Part shown: in pieces, positions 1 through 12,352 of the stretch
Layout: every line of letters begins with the position of its first letter
Position numbering within the stretch: position 1 is the stretch's first letter
DNA from: Neolentinus lepideus HHB14362 ss-1
Lineage: Eukaryota > Basidiomycota > Agaricomycetes > Gloeophyllales > Gloeophyllaceae
Assembly (NCBI GenBank): GCA_001632425.1
Contig: KV425616.1
Location: 1 to 57,042 of the forward strand
DNA length: 57,042 bases
Direction of reading: 5' to 3'
The notes under the pieces: model-generated
What the model saw: only the letters and a program-made list of their open reading frames with translations
What the model was told of the DNA's origin: nothing
Databases searched by the model: none
Made by a program: the position numbers and the translations under genes

Positions 1-1477
1 GATCGTGATGGTAAGCCTGTTGATGGATATCAGATCTTGGCGATGCTCGAGAACCTTCGTCAGCTTTGGGCACAGCTCAAAGTGTGGCAGAGGTTACCAG
101 ATACATACGGCAAGAACTCTCCACTCGATGTGAAGCGGTTCATCTATCACGAGATGGTGAATCGCTTTCCAGTTCTTGGCTACTGTGAAAACAACTGGAA
201 GACGGAAGCCATGGCCATCGGTTCATTTGGGAACTGGATACGAGTCCGAGGTAGGCGTGTCAAGAAGGAGGACACCAAGTCGGATGACGAGAGCATGCCG
301 CCTGCCCCTCCAACATCAACAAAACGGAAGGCCTTGAGTTCGAAGCTCGACAAGGGCAAGAAGAGGGCTAAAGAAGCTCGTCCAGAGCCGCAAGTTGCAA
401 TACAAGCTGATCCACTGTAAGTTGTTTGTTATTTTATTGATGCACTACGCTGATAAATGCATAGCACCAGTATCGAGGTTACGAGCATGTCCGTTGAGGA
501 TTTCTCATATGATGAGCTAGGTAAGTGAGATTGTTTGCATCTAACACATGCTGATCCAGCTGATTTGACAGGTGCTTCCCTTGACGGTCTCATCCCGATG
601 ACACCGAGGAAGTCGCCGTCAAATATTGGACTCAATTTGACGCTGTCACCGGCAGCAGCCAGTGCATCTCCGCATGTTGCTGCTGATATCATTCCAGCAT
701 CTGCTGGTCCCGCTTCAACCTCCGGTGCTCACATTGCCACTCCTGTCTCAACTCTGCCTACTTTCTCAGCTGTGCTTTCCACCGCAGTCGGTACTGCGGA
801 CTCTTCACTTGGTGATGAAATATCGGGCCGAGCTGCTATTCCTAGTCCGAACGCGCTTGGGCTCACTGGCACTCCGACTCCTCAGAACAGTCTCGGCGCA
901 GCCTCCTCTTTGCCATCAACAGCTGCCCTCTCTCTTGGTATTCTTGCAGATGTGTCTAGTACTGCTTATCGTCTTTCATCTTTCACTTCGTCGTCTGCCA
1001 ACACGGTCCCGGCGGTAACTACGGCAACTACAATGCCGAATACACTAGAGAATTCATTGTCGCAAGCTTCCCCAGCCATCTCAAAGGCTGCCAAACGCAC
1101 GGGATGGTCCATTCCCACAAAGTCGACGCCCAAGTGCGTGTTTTTGCTCAAAATATCTGACTTAGCTGATTATTCGTGTTGTATACAGGAACGACTACGC
1201 GCGGGAATGGCAAAGCAAGAATCCGGATAAAAAGAAGAAAGATTTCGAGATGGAATGGGATGCCCTGGGTGATGCAGGCAAGAAGGTATGTACATTTGCT
1301 GTATTCTCCTAAGTCGATGCTTACCTCAATCACGCGGGCACAGGAAGTCAAGAAGCAATGGCAGACAAAGAAGGTATGTATGATCCTCTCTCGTATGAGT
1401 GTACATTGATCTGAATCATTATACAGGGGAGCGCTACGGGAGTGGGGAAGGAGAATGTGCCTGAGGGCGATGAGTAA
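1..1477 (+). CDS. Conserved fungal protein with HMG-box-like C-terminal segment, 5' partial
   Basis: The gene runs in from the left edge; 401 residues are visible. Exons 1-416, 471-520, 572-1133, 1189-1285, 1344-1373 and 1427-1477 join with consistent phases and end at TAA. The N-terminal part (about residues 1-100) is a globular block rich in Trp and Tyr (LWAQLKVWQRLPDTYGK, then FGNWIRVRGRR). A basic, proline-rich linker and a long Ser/Thr/Ala/Pro-rich low-complexity region follow. The end (NDYAREWQSKNP, then WDALGDAGKKEVKKQW) has the Trp spacing and charge pattern of helices 2 and 3 of an HMG box. Similar architecture is common in hypothetical proteins of basidiomycetes. A nuclear, DNA-binding role is only an inference from the basic tracts and the HMG-like tail. 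The real start lies outside the window. Confidence 0.6.
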
Positions 1478-2532
1478 GTCAATTATGTTTTGTTGTCTTG
1501 TATCGTGCTGATGACTTTATCGAGGGGGGGCAACTAGTGCGTAGTGTGTATTCCAGTTTCGAATGAGTGAAGTGGGGTAGCGAGGGCAGGAGTAGGGGCG
1601 TGCGGGTATGGGGCCGGGGACCCAGGTAGAGCAGGGGCGGAAGCAGGTGCAGGGCACGGGAGGGCTTCGTAAATAAAATGAGGTGTTTGTACGAGAATGA
1701 TAGTGAATGAAATTGATACAACATGTCGCATGAATACATCGGGTGCCGGACTCATTGAAATTCATCCAAAATCAATGGCTTGTGCTATCGCATATTCAAA
1801 TGAATTTGGTTGATTACCGTAGTTTTACAAACATCCGAGGAGAAAATATTCCGTCATTTTTTCAATCGTAATCAATGGCCACCGTGGAAATCTGTTCACA
1901 CATCATACAACGGATCTCATTGATACTGATTCAAGGGCAGTCTTACTGGGGCTGACCTCTACCAGAATTTCCTCCACGGCTCTCCCCCGTCTTTCATCTC
2001 CCCCGGAGGCAGCGTTGTTCGTCGGATCCTAAGCGGAGGGCTGGATAGAATTTCCGTGAGTTGAAAGGTTTTTAATCCCCAACAGCCTTTTCAAGTTTTG
2101 AAGAGCATATTGAGTCTTCGTAGGCTTGCAGGTCTCAGGGTCCCATAGTAAAATCAAGTGAGACTCCTTCCCAGTCGCCGCTGTATTGCGGAACCAATCA
2201 CTCGCCTCGACTGCCGCGTGTTCTCCCGTGCTTCGTAGCTCATGATTCGACGACGAGCCCCTCGCTCATTTTAACTTTTTTAAGAGGAGGAACTGCTTCG
2301 GTACCAGAAATAGACCTATCTGGTCCAATTGTGGATTGACGTATACTCTCCTGGGCGCGGACAGCAGCCTCGCTCGTAAGTCGATCTCTATTCACGTTCC
2401 TACTATTATCGCCGGGGCCGAGGCCGTATTCTGTGGAGTCTTATATCAGAGCTGAGGTAGACGAGGTCATGGAGATTTTCCTCGAGTTGCACGTCCCCTT
2501 TCGTGGCTTAGTTTTGCATGAGCTAACGAACG
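1478..2532. other. Intergenic region, no gene recognised
   Basis: About 1 kb between the stop of the left-edge gene and the Eos1-like gene. No open frame here shows recognisable protein similarity. It should hold the 3' UTR of the first gene and the promoter of the second. Confidence 0.4.
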
Positions 2533-4014
2533 ATGTCCGCCCAATCTGAAGAACAGGTCCGGGGCGCAAGACCGCGTTCCGAATCATCGCCATCCTCAGT
2601 ATACTCCCATCCAAGACTGCGCTTGCCATCGTCTATATCGGCTCTGACGCTCATCCATCCGTACCCCGATCCGCCTCCTCAATACACCACAGCACTAGCC
2701 GGTGATACGCCGCCCACCAGAGGTGCTAACACAAACAGGTCCAGCGTACGCAGGTCCAGCTCAAGAGACTGCCCGATCAACCCGATTAGGCAAGGCTTAT
2801 CACCTAGAGCAGCAGGAGCGCGATTTCCTTCACCTCCATCTCCTCGGCGGCCACCGTGTACCCTGGCGCGCCCTCGGTCATCTCCTAATACTCAAGGCGC
2901 TGCTCCTCAGTCACTGTCCTACACACTCCTTCATTCCGCCTACGCCATTTGTCCCGTCTCGGTAGGCATGAGCATGGGCGTGACTTATCCGCAGCAGCCG
3001 CCACCTTACCCTTGTTCGTCCTCCGAAGACGATGACTCGGTTACTGAGACTGAAGAGCGGCAGCGGAACAGAGAAGCAGAAGCTGTTTGGTCGTCATGGG
3101 TGACGCCTACATCAAATGGCGTGCGACACCGAAAGTCGACTCCCAATTTACGGGTGCGGGGAGGAGGCAGGATGCATGACCGAGACGGGTATGGAATTGT
3201 GAAGGGTATCACGACTGTACCAGGGGTTCGAGGGGCTGGAGAGACAGAAACGGAGGGCGACGACACAGTGAGCATTACTGTCTGTCTCTCCGTTATGAAC
3301 TACATGAACAACTCGACATTAGTCCCATCTGCCGAACACCCGCATCATCCCACCATCCCCCTCAACCTCCACTCCGCTCGAGATTCTGTACCAAATCGCC
3401 TGTTGGCTGTCCATCGTCCCGGCTGTGTTGGGCACGGTCTGGAATTTTCTGCATGTAGTGGAACTGATTGATTTTGCGGCCGAAGGGGGGCCTAAGCGGG
3501 TAGACCACGGCATTGCGATGCTTTGGGTGCGTGTCTAGAGTCTTGTTCTCTGCCATCGTCCTCAGTCTCTGCACAGGCCATCTTGACTGGCCACCTCCAC
3601 CGCATGCTCACGCTCGGCCTACTCACGCGGTGGCGGATCTACTACTCTCCGTTACCGACACTCATCCGCCTGCTCGCGCTGCAAGCTATCTGCTGGCCAG
3701 CGACCCACTTCACGCTCACGTTTGTCGGCCACATACAGAGGCCGATGGTGTGCTGGGCGGTAGTGGGGACTACGACAGCGGTAAGCCGGGCGGTGGTGAT
3801 GTGGGTGGTGAGTAACCTGCCTGGCGGGGCGGGGTCAAGCGGCGAGGATGGGAGGAGGGGCCGGCGATGGGATGAGAGGCTAGGTGTGGAGGGGTTGGGG
3901 GAGAGGCGGTGGGATTGGCAGCAGGTTGTGCTGAAGTGTGCGTTCCCGGTGGGCGTTGTGTATTTTATTATGGCGTGGGCGGGGGTGCTTAAGGCAGAGC
4001 TGTGGGGTTGCTGA
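2533..4014 (+). CDS. EOS1: Eos1-like N-glycosylation protein (ER membrane)
   Basis: Three exons (2533-3267, 3323-3526, 3577-4014), all phase-0 junctions, give 458 residues. The N-terminal 245 residues are Ser/Pro-rich and disordered, with an acidic SSSEDDDSVTETEE stretch. The conserved part starts at about residue 265 (LEILYQIACWLSIVPAVLG) and continues with HGIAMLW, RWRIYYSPLPTLIRLLAL, QAICWPATHFTLTF and CWAVVGTTTAVSRAVVMW. These hydrophobic blocks fit the fungal EOS1 family, ER membrane proteins needed for N-glycosylation and oxidant tolerance in yeast. Four or so membrane segments can be seen, the last near the C-terminus (FPVGVVYFIMAWAGVL). The splice from exon 2 to 3 restores the conserved frame exactly, which supports the model. 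The family call comes from recall of the motif pattern. The start codon is the first Met of the open frame and is less certain. Confidence 0.7.
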
Positions 4015-4547
4015 TTTGTTCACCAGGAATCTACATAAACTAGCGAGATGGATGGACGCTGGACCATCTGTGTAATATAATCTATGCTTCGAAATTGTAT
4101 GATCTTCTATTGCAGCGGTGATATATCGGAGATGCCCATGCTCGATGCTTTGACGTTAAGTGATGGAGAGATCGAACTAAAAGGCTACGAATGCAGATGG
4201 CGTGTCTGCTCCTCGTGTCTAAGTCCCGCTTGTCATGCGCGCTGGATACTCTCGGAGAGGTTACTTTTAGCTACTGTACCGTATACTACCATTGAGAGCT
4301 GAGAACAAGCATAAATATCTTTACCGTACATGCTCACTAGCTGCTACCTAGCTATCATCATCTGGACCATATCAAGAAATCAACCTGTGAGGCAAACGAA
4401 TGCAAAGATCACGGCAAGTAGAAACAGATAAATCAGAGAAATATTAGAAACATTATCAGCGCTATTATTAACACGGCGAGGTGCTCAGTGTAACGCCTCA
4501 GGGAGCATAAGTGAAAGTCTGTGATGCGTGGTCAGAGCCATTGAGTA
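4015..4547. other. Convergent intergenic region
   Basis: Separates the Eos1-like gene (+) from DUF6534 copy A (-). It should contain both 3' UTRs. I see no other gene in it. Confidence 0.4.
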
Positions 4548-6451
4548 TCAACGCTTCATCGGAACTTGTCTGACCTTCAGTTCTACCTCTGTACCATCAC
4601 CATTGCTATCACGCACTGTTTTTGGTTGCAGCTGAGGCGGAATTGGCAGAAGGTTGTGATCCAGTGACAATGATGTGTCAGGATGCATGCCTGAGACTTC
4701 CACTATGTTGACTCCATTGAGGCGGTATTTCCGGAGGTATTGACGAGCATTTAACCTGTATTATTTCATTAGAAACCAAGAATATCTGTGGTTTCTGATC
4801 TCCTTACATAGCCAATGTAGAGTTCACATAAACTGTACAACAGATTAATGGGCATTTTAGAATAATCAAGATAGTTTTATCTTCCAATCCTCACCTTTCC
4901 CTAGCATCAGATGCCAAAGTGTCCAATTTGCATTATTTGTGAGTGATATGTACTAGATATGTGAGGGTGCTGGTCATATCAAGTATCTGGAATATACTAT
5001 GATGGATGTGTCAGGAGCCATTTCACTGGCATAAATATACTGGACCCATACACTGTGAGAGCACCACGATTTATAGCATATGCCACTAAGACATTCAGCT
5101 GGGCCCTAGTACTTCGAATGCAAATAGTCTCTGCAATGACCATATATAGCAGTCTAACCAGATGGGATTATATCACATACCATGTGACCTCCTGGTATAC
5201 AGTGCAGCACAAAGTGTTCCTGTGATGATAACATCCGAAACTGTGGCAGAGCCATGTTCTATCATAACACAAATCTAGAGGATGTGGAATGAATATGGCA
5301 GAAGAAGTCATGTTGTCACAGTGGCCCACCTTTGTGAACATACTATCTTCAGCGTTGAAATCGGTAGTGCCTATCATCAGGATCCGGATTGAGAAAGCTA
5401 AGATTCAGGATCAATATACCCAAATCTGATCTGGTATGAAACTAAAATACATACTAAGCCCCGCAACTTAGACAAGGTATGTGGAACCAGTAAGTAAAGA
5501 CACAATGTGATGAATGATTCAGGGACAGACCCAGAGATACAATTGCTGGGATCACCTAAAACATCATTCATGTCAGTGATTCCATGTTGAGGTCACTGTC
5601 CTTAGTACAACTTACAATCAGAGATGGAGGGACTAGCCGGTAATGCCACTTCGAGACTATAGTGTTGGGTTTTCAGGAAGACAGGATATTGATAATATTT
5701 TGAGACACACCCAGGTACACACGCTGAGCAAACCAGCTGCACAGAGCAGAGTCAAATAGATTTCATCTCTGTAATATTTCTGCTTACCATTGCACAATAA
5801 ATGTTAGAATACACTGAACATGCTTTAACATCAGAGAGTGATAGAAAAACCAGTGAATTCATCCTCACAGTCACTAAATATTCAAGCTTTATGAAAGTTC
5901 AGTTCAATAGCATCAGCAGATTCATGGTGCAGGAAGAGCATACCATAAATGTCCTAGCAAGAGAGTGGACTAGCTATAAGTATGCAGCATATCATACAAC
6001 ACACTTACTTGGGAAAGGTCAATAAACCCAGAAGGTTGCCCCAATCATTCACAAGCATAACATAGATTGCATGGGTGATCAACCCTACACATGCAGAGTC
6101 CATCAAACTAGAGTAGAAAAGTGGTGAGAAGCTATGATGCATCACAAATGTTACATTTGGAACTGTACAATAGAACACCAACCTAGGCTGGATGAGTTTC
6201 GGGACTAAAGCTAATGTTAGAGACACGTACATATAGCTTGACCAGCCGCCGGTCCTCAGGGTAGGTCATATAGTAGAAGTAAACTTGAAGGACACTAATG
6301 CCATAGAGCCTGTCGTGTAGCAGAGTGAACATTTCATTCAACCACATCCAGCAGCTCAGCAAAATTCGGGTACAAACATCATAGACAGACCATAGCCAAG
6401 GAATTCATAGCCAATGGTTGTTTGAAGATCTAGGAGCGATGAACGGGCCAT
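4548..6451 (-). CDS. DUF6534-type seven-helix membrane protein, copy A
   Basis: Read on the minus strand, short open blocks separated by introns match the DUF6534 pattern in order. The probable start is at 6451 (MARSSLLDLQTTIGYEFLG). Near 6310-6230 lies LYGISVLQVYFYYMTYPEDR, near 6110-6015 MDSACVGLITHAIYVMLVND and WGNLLGLLTFPK, near 5260-5165 SATVSDVIITGTLCAVYQ, near 5085 LNVLVAYAINRGALT, near 4835-4805 VYVNSTLAM, and near 4760-4548 the tail LNARQYLRKY ending in TGA. These are the usual landmarks of the family: LYG-x-x-x-x-Q-x-x-x-Y-Y, the x-D-x-x-H-x-x-L-I-x-H helix, and VYVNS-x-LA followed by LNAR. The family is a fungal membrane protein of unknown function. I did not fix every exon, so damage in the middle (5400-5990) cannot be excluded. 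It belongs to a different subfamily (WGNxxxLL) from copies B-D. Confidence 0.6.
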
Positions 6452-8089
6452 AGTGTCGCAAGTTTGCGACTACAGAGTGGTGGCTCCCCATTCTTATATG
6501 CCCAGGTTCAGGCATCTAGTGTACTTCATCGGATCAAGATGGTGCATCTTACGCTGTTCAACAGATGTCATGATGAGTGGCTGGAATACAGGGCACTGCT
6601 CACCGTAAATCCAGACGCAGTTCTATGTGGGACCGAGACCACACGAGATAATTGTGCCTAAAGGATAGTCATCATGCGTAACACCGTTCAGTCCATCTAG
6701 TAGTCTTTATTTTACTGCCATTCGGCACACACTCATGCGTATCATGAGGTTGAGGTAAACCTGTGATGCCAGGATCCTGAGTTATAGTCCCTTCATCATA
6801 TTAAAGTGCTCAATACAATGCACTGATACACCACCACATACACCCGAGGTCATCCGTCCAATTGTGTGCTTGTAATTGCTGTGCATCATAAACAAGGTAC
6901 CGGTGCAATGTAGACCACTCACTCACCTCGTGATCGCCGATCAGGGCCTTGGCTCGACTTGCGGGCCCTAAATATACGTAGGGACGACCAGAGGTAGATG
7001 CGCGTTCAGTAGGAAAAGCCTATGCATATCCCAATTTGACCGCGCAGTATATCCACCAGGCTAGCCGCCCTGTGAGCCTACCAATGCATCGCTGTATCTG
7101 GTCATCTTCGGACAAATTCCACCTTCCAGCCTCAAATCCCTGATTTGAACGAAGCACTTGCATTAGTTGGTGCCGATTGGATATATAAGAATCAGATGCA
7201 AACACTCATCTACGAGAGGCGTCTGGACCGTCAGCCAGTGAAACAACGCAATACCTGTCCAGTGGAAACAAGACGGCGTAACTTGTTGATCTTTGCTCTT
7301 GACAGGAACTGAGCATTCATTTATCACTTATCCGAGAACCCCCACCATCTTCTTGCCTCAGGAAAAATTCGGGCATCACAGAAGATCTGGTACCCGCTTA
7401 GCAGAGAAAAGTGACCCTAGCACTTGTGCCACGATCATGTATATCAATGTAGGACACAGACTGAATTTGCGCGCGATACCTAGGTGCTTCTAATGCGTTG
7501 CGCGGCTACTTAGCCTGAGAATCTCATTTCAAATGTCCTCTGATGTGACCGAAGAGCTAGCGTTCAGCTGGCAGATGCTGAAGACGAATGCTTCATCGTA
7601 TGGCTGACATCGAGCTAAGTAAAGACTCACGCACCCGGTGGCGCGACGACGTGAAAAGCGTTCTGAGGACGGCCAAGAACTGTATCATAGGCAAGCGGAC
7701 GGTCATCGATGATCATGGTTCAGGTAGAATATTTACCTCGACCACGAAGAAGCCGGGAATGTCAGTGCCTTTCAGTAAATGACAATCCTAGATTCAAGCT
7801 AGGGTCTTCCGACTGGTAGTAATGTGATAGAAGACGATCTTGAGCACGGGGCGCAGGACCTGTGTCAGCACGATCAGTGATGTCGAGAGTAAAATGAATC
7901 AAAAGAGTAGACGCTCCCGAACCAGTGTACATGATGACAATCACGCCGATTTCATACACGAGGTCGCATCTGTGGTGAGGATGATCTTGTTGCCCAGCTT
8001 GTCAGCGTGTCTGAGTAATCAAAGGAGTAGCTTGTGCGCTATGCGAACTTCCCACTGCTAGGTCATGATGAAGAAAGGCGAGCACTGGA
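6452..8089. other. Region without recognisable gene
   Basis: About 1.6 kb with only short open frames. None (for example 7588-7782 on plus or 7762-7959 on minus) has a pattern I recognise. Base composition and broken frames suggest old, decayed sequence plus the upstream region of copy A. Confidence 0.35.
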
Positions 8090-9062
8090 TGACTTCCCGT
8101 AACGTTAAATCCGTATTTTCCCTAAAATTTGGGCCTTAAAATTGCATCTGCCGAGATGCCGCTGGGACCCCGGAAAGGTTGCCCTGACCGTTGCTAACCA
8201 GCGAGCCTCCGTAAACCAGCTTGGATACAGAGGGGTAGACCCCCCTCTGTATCCTCCAAAATGTCGCTAAACCGGGCTATATCCTCCGAAACGACGCTAA
8301 AGCAGCCAAATCGGTCAACAGATCTCCGTTTTTAAGCTCCGCCTTCCTCTTAAGGTTGATAGGCATACGCAACCGAGTAGTCCATCCCTCCACTAGTGAT
8401 GTAGTGTACATTCACTGGTCGAATAAAGCACCGGTATGCGAAGTAAGACAACGTCTTCCAAGAAAACAACTATGGGACGGGATCAGGACGAATATCTACT
8501 GGAGTCCGGTTTCTCGAATATTGCTGACCCGGTGCCTAGGTAGTGCAAAACTAAGCAAAGCGCTCCGTCCAGTGAGCGACGCGAATTTCCCGCCATAGAC
8601 ACATCAGCACAGGGTATTGGTGTATCTTCCCAGCGTCGCGAAAAGCCGGACTCAATCAAATGTTTGTATATCAAATCCCATAGTCTTGATATAAGCTCTA
8701 CCACTGCAAGTACTTCAATGGAGCTGCTGCCAGGCCTAGGTGGTGAACATACGAGGATTTGGCATAAATTGCTGGCAGCACAAGTACTGGCGCTGTTCAT
8801 TGTGTCGTGAATTACGCAGCTGCCGGGCCTCCTCTACACCAATGAGTAGAACCAAAGCAATGGCCGCGAGCTGCACCAGTTCATCCTCGCAGTCATTGTT
8901 TATGATGTCGAGTACGTCGGACATAGGGAATTAGAGATAAAAATCCCTAAAATGGGCTTATGGTTTAGGGACATCCCTATTTGGCATCTCTAAATCATTT
9001 CGCGAAACCGCTAGCGCATTCTACGGAATAGGGATTTAGGGATTTAACGTTACGGGAAGTCA
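8090..9062. mobile_element. 973-bp inverted-repeat element (non-autonomous DNA transposon-like)
   Basis: Both ends carry the same sequence in opposite orientation: TGACTTCCCGTAACGTTAAA at 8090-8109, continuing with TCC, and its exact complement ending at 9062. That is 23 bp of perfect terminal inverted repeat, with further imperfect similarity inward (CCCTAA-like motifs at both ends). The inside has no open frame resembling a transposase, so it looks non-autonomous. I could not see a clear target-site duplication in the flanks, so the superfamily is unknown. Confidence 0.7.
8223..8254. repeat. Perfect hairpin inside the inverted-repeat element
   Basis: GGATACAGAGGGG at 8223-8235 is followed after a 6-base spacer by its exact complement CCCCTCTGTATCC (8242-8254). 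It is a strong 13-bp stem lying within the 8090-9062 element. Confidence 0.75.
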
Positions 9063-9349
9063 CCCACTATCTGCCATATGCGCGTGTCCCCGAGCGGGCG
9101 GCGGCCAACACGGGAGTGGCGAGTGCCTCGTAACAGCGATGGACGGACTTGAAATCATTCACGGCGGCCGTTGCATTTCGGTGACAAGCTATGCCCGCAT
9201 ACGGAGTTTCTTCTTCTATAGTCGGGAACATGAAACAATCCACGGAACACTGATCCCCAGCCCACACGGCGCGTCGCTTGTGTTCGGTTCGGCAATTAGG
9301 TCGGTGTAGAATACAAAGTGGACGATATACACTGCAACTTAGCCGTGAG

Positions 9350-11248
9350 TCAGCCTGAAGACAATTTCAACTTCTTGAGGACCATCCGTATTCGAGGGGG
9401 AGAAGGTGAACCGCTGAGAATGCCACGTTTCTGCTGTGGACCTTCACGCGGAGACACTACACTGAACTGGCGCAGACCCTCCAGGCGCTCTCGGAGTACT
9501 GCACGACTATTCAGCCTAAGGTCACGTTTGAGCGGCGGTACAATTGAAGACGTGAAGTGCGACCTACGCAGCGAGCATCGAGTTGACATAAACTGTAGAC
9601 AAAAGGCTTATAAACTGGCTAATAATGAGAAGAGTGGGAGCGAGCACCCACGTCGACTGTTAACGAAATATAAAGCCAGCCACACCAAACTTCCGCGTAG
9701 CGCCAAGTACTGAGCCCACAACAGAGAACTTGAGTTGCGTCATCAGTACCTATGATGTTTAGAAGAGCATACTCACGGTGATCATAAAACAGCTAGATAC
9801 AATACTAGTACCCGGTCAATACCAGGTCTGTGTCGGTAATCTCTCCGCTCACCATGTTAATAGACCACTGGCAACGCTGTGACACACTACTGTGTTTAGC
9901 ACGGAGCGCATAGGCCTATGTGAGTGAGTCGACAATGCCCAACCAATGACAATGAAGGTACTCGGTACCTAGACGTTTGTGGGCCTTTGTTCTGTGCTTT
10001 GTAAAGGAAATGATACATGGTGATGATCAGGCCGATATCACTCGTTACATTGCACAATGAACCTAAGGATAAGAAGATCTTGCGGACACAGCTCATAGCA
10101 AAGCAGTATAGAGAGTGCATGAACTCACTTCTAGTGATCTATGTCGACTGCCATGGCCTATCAGATTACTAAATGAAGGGGATTGAGCACTAGACATTGT
10201 TCAATATTCGAGCTGCAAAAACGAGACTCCACATACAATTCCTGTGAAAGTACTACGTTCGATTGAATAGCATGATCATGTGTTTCGTGTAAAGGACTCA
10301 CGCAGTCCAAAAACTTTTATCCAGCGTGAGTCAAGAGTCGACGTTTGGTCGGCATTGGCTCTGACTTACCTAGCGAGAGAAGCGAGGGTATGAACTACCT
10401 CATCAGATCAAGTTCTAAGCATACCGTAAAGCAAACTGCTAGGACATACCAAGAGTAGGACTTTCTTTCGTCCACTTACTGAGTTGTCCAAAACAGTTGA
10501 GCTTAGTGCGCCAAGCACATATAAGAATAGTACGTTACATTTCCATGTTCTTATGATATAGAAGCTGTCGTGGTATATGAATGATGCCCAATGCCGTGAA
10601 TAGCATGATGTTCACCTTTTGACGATGGTCCGATCTAGTTCCTTGAGATATCCTCGTCAACTGTTCTCTATACATATGGAGAAAGATCACTTACCGATGG
10701 CACGGCTTGAGCCTGTTGCGTGACCACAATAAACGTCACCCCCATTCCATTCATGACAGAGAGGACAATCATACTGCAAGACTCCTGGAAATATCAAGTT
10801 AGGTACGATGATCCAGAGCAAGTCGTGGTGTGTCCATACCAGCTTCCTTCTAGGCACGGATCCCACTTGCACTGCGAAATCAAGTAGAACCATGCGATGT
10901 GCGACATAAGTACCTGGTGAAGAGTGTCACCCTGAAGAATAACTGTGAAGACTCCCTCCCCCGTACAGTAATAGTCAGATCTCACTGCTAGAACTACGGA
11001 GACCTACGCAGTCCAAAGTCAACTAATTAAATCTTGTGTATGAGACGAAAGAACGCACCAGGAGTTTGAGCAATAATTTATCGTCATGATAGCTTCGGTA
11101 ATATACGATCACTTGACCGCAGGTGACTCCGTACATCCTATGAGTATATAGTGTAGATCTCGGCAAGAGCAGACAACAAGTCCCCGTACATTGTTGAGAC
11201 GATAGCTCCTATCAATGCCACCCCGGATGTGAGAGGCAAGGAATCCAT
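9350..11248 (-). CDS. DUF6534-type seven-helix membrane protein, copy B
   Basis: An apparently intact minus-strand gene with many exons. Start at 11248 (MDSLPLTSGVALIGAIVST). Exons fixed by phase: 11190-11248, 11059-11137 (MYGVTCGQVIVYYRSYHDD), 10986-11003 (18 nt, VSVVLA), 10840-10931 (GDTLHQVLMSHIAWFYLI), 10775-10784 (10 nt), 10695-10712 (18 nt, AQAVPS). Later blocks are ELDRTIVKSFYIIRTWK, FIPSLLSLA, IFLSLGSLCNVTSDIGLII continuing TMYHFLYKAQNKGPQTSR, MRSVLNTVVCHSVASGLLTW, LALRGSLVWLALYFVN, VYVNSMLAA, and the last exon LNSRAVLRERLEGLRQFSVV ending with TGA at 9350. Seven hydrophobic segments can be traced. Block order and splice layout match copies C and D, so they are recent paralogues. Function is unknown; the seven-helix layout recalls receptors, but that is inference only. 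Confidence 0.7.
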
Positions 11249-11902
11249 CGCAGAGGATGCAGCAGTCTGTAAAGCAAGAAGGGGCAGGGCGCGTTATCCT
11301 TATATACTGTCGGAATGCACTGTGATGCGAGAAACAAGGCTCTGTACAGTTGTAGACGCCTTCGCACAAGCGCTCAGGAACGGAAATAAGCACGAGCCGT
11401 AATTGTATGGGCCTGGCAGAGCGGCGGACAGACCTTCTTCTTCGTCTTTTAGTGGGATGCGTCACCTGTTGGATTCACAGAACAGATATCTCATTTGTTG
11501 CTTGGTACGACGAACCTTTAGTATAGATCATCGCGCGGGGAAGCTGTAGACGAAGCACTCTATAACAGTATCAGCCGATGGTACCGAGTCAACACGGAGG
11601 GTTGACATCTGTGAGATGTTATGACTCGAGACACATGCGTGTTGTTTGCGCTGCAGATTTCGGTCCAATTTTGGCGCGCAAATTGAATCTTGAGGTTCGA
11701 TTACGAACAACTTGCGTAGACTCAGTCAGCATTAATGTAAATTAAACTCTCTTCCCTTCCAGATGCAGTAGCCCAAAGTCCGGCCTTTGCGAAACGTCCA
11801 TCTGACTGAAGCGACTCCCGCGTCTGCACCTGCTTGGTCGAATATCTATAAGAAATGGCGCTCTTGCACAAGAAGGTGGTCAACAGGTCTGCTACGGCAC
11901 TT
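11249..11902. other. Intergenic region upstream of copy B
   Basis: About 650 bp between the start of copy B and the foldback MITE. Only short, unrecognised open frames. Presumably contains the copy B promoter. Confidence 0.35.
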
Positions 11903-12103
11903 CATCAGGAAAACGGCAATCCATCTTACGGCGTCTTAAAGTGCCTTTTATAGCTTTAAGCGCCGGACTTGGCTTAAAATGTCTTATTCTCGTCTTAAAA
12001 AGGGCTCTAAGTACCGAAAAGACGGGTGTAAGACGAAAATAAGAACCATTAAGACCGGATAAGCCAAGTCCCGTCGCTAAGACCAAGAGTCGTTTTCCTG
12101 ATG
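11903..12103. mobile_element. Foldback MITE, copy 1 (201 bp)
   Basis: It begins CATCAGGAAAACG and ends with the exact complement CGTTTTCCTGATG, a perfect 13-bp inverted repeat. A second inner pair (GGACTTGGCTTA near 11973 and TAAGCCAAGTCC near 12060) and weaker pairing between make nearly the whole unit a palindrome. It has no coding capacity. A related unit lies at 50987-51168, which shows that this is a dispersed family. Confidence 0.75.
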
Positions 12104-12352
12104 TTATCTCAAGCAAAAGGAATTTTGTGAAGAGGACCGCCGTCAAGGCTACTTTCCTTCCACAAAACAGTGGCTTGCATCGAAACAAGCAGAGCTTGAC
12201 CAGAACTCGCAAGCACCCTCTAGTGGATCGAGTGGCCTTGCGCCCTCGAGACAGAAGGACACCTAATCATAGCTACTGTTCAAAAATTCTCCAAGTCAGA
12301 CGAAGCCGACTGATCATGTCGGTCAATAGAAATACAACGGAAGATCTTCTTA

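Noticed and set aside
7762..7959. Minus-strand frame with hydrophobic start, possible further DUF6534 piece
   Set aside because: No family landmark (LYG, DxxH, VYVNS, LNAR) is present and no neighbouring block supports it.
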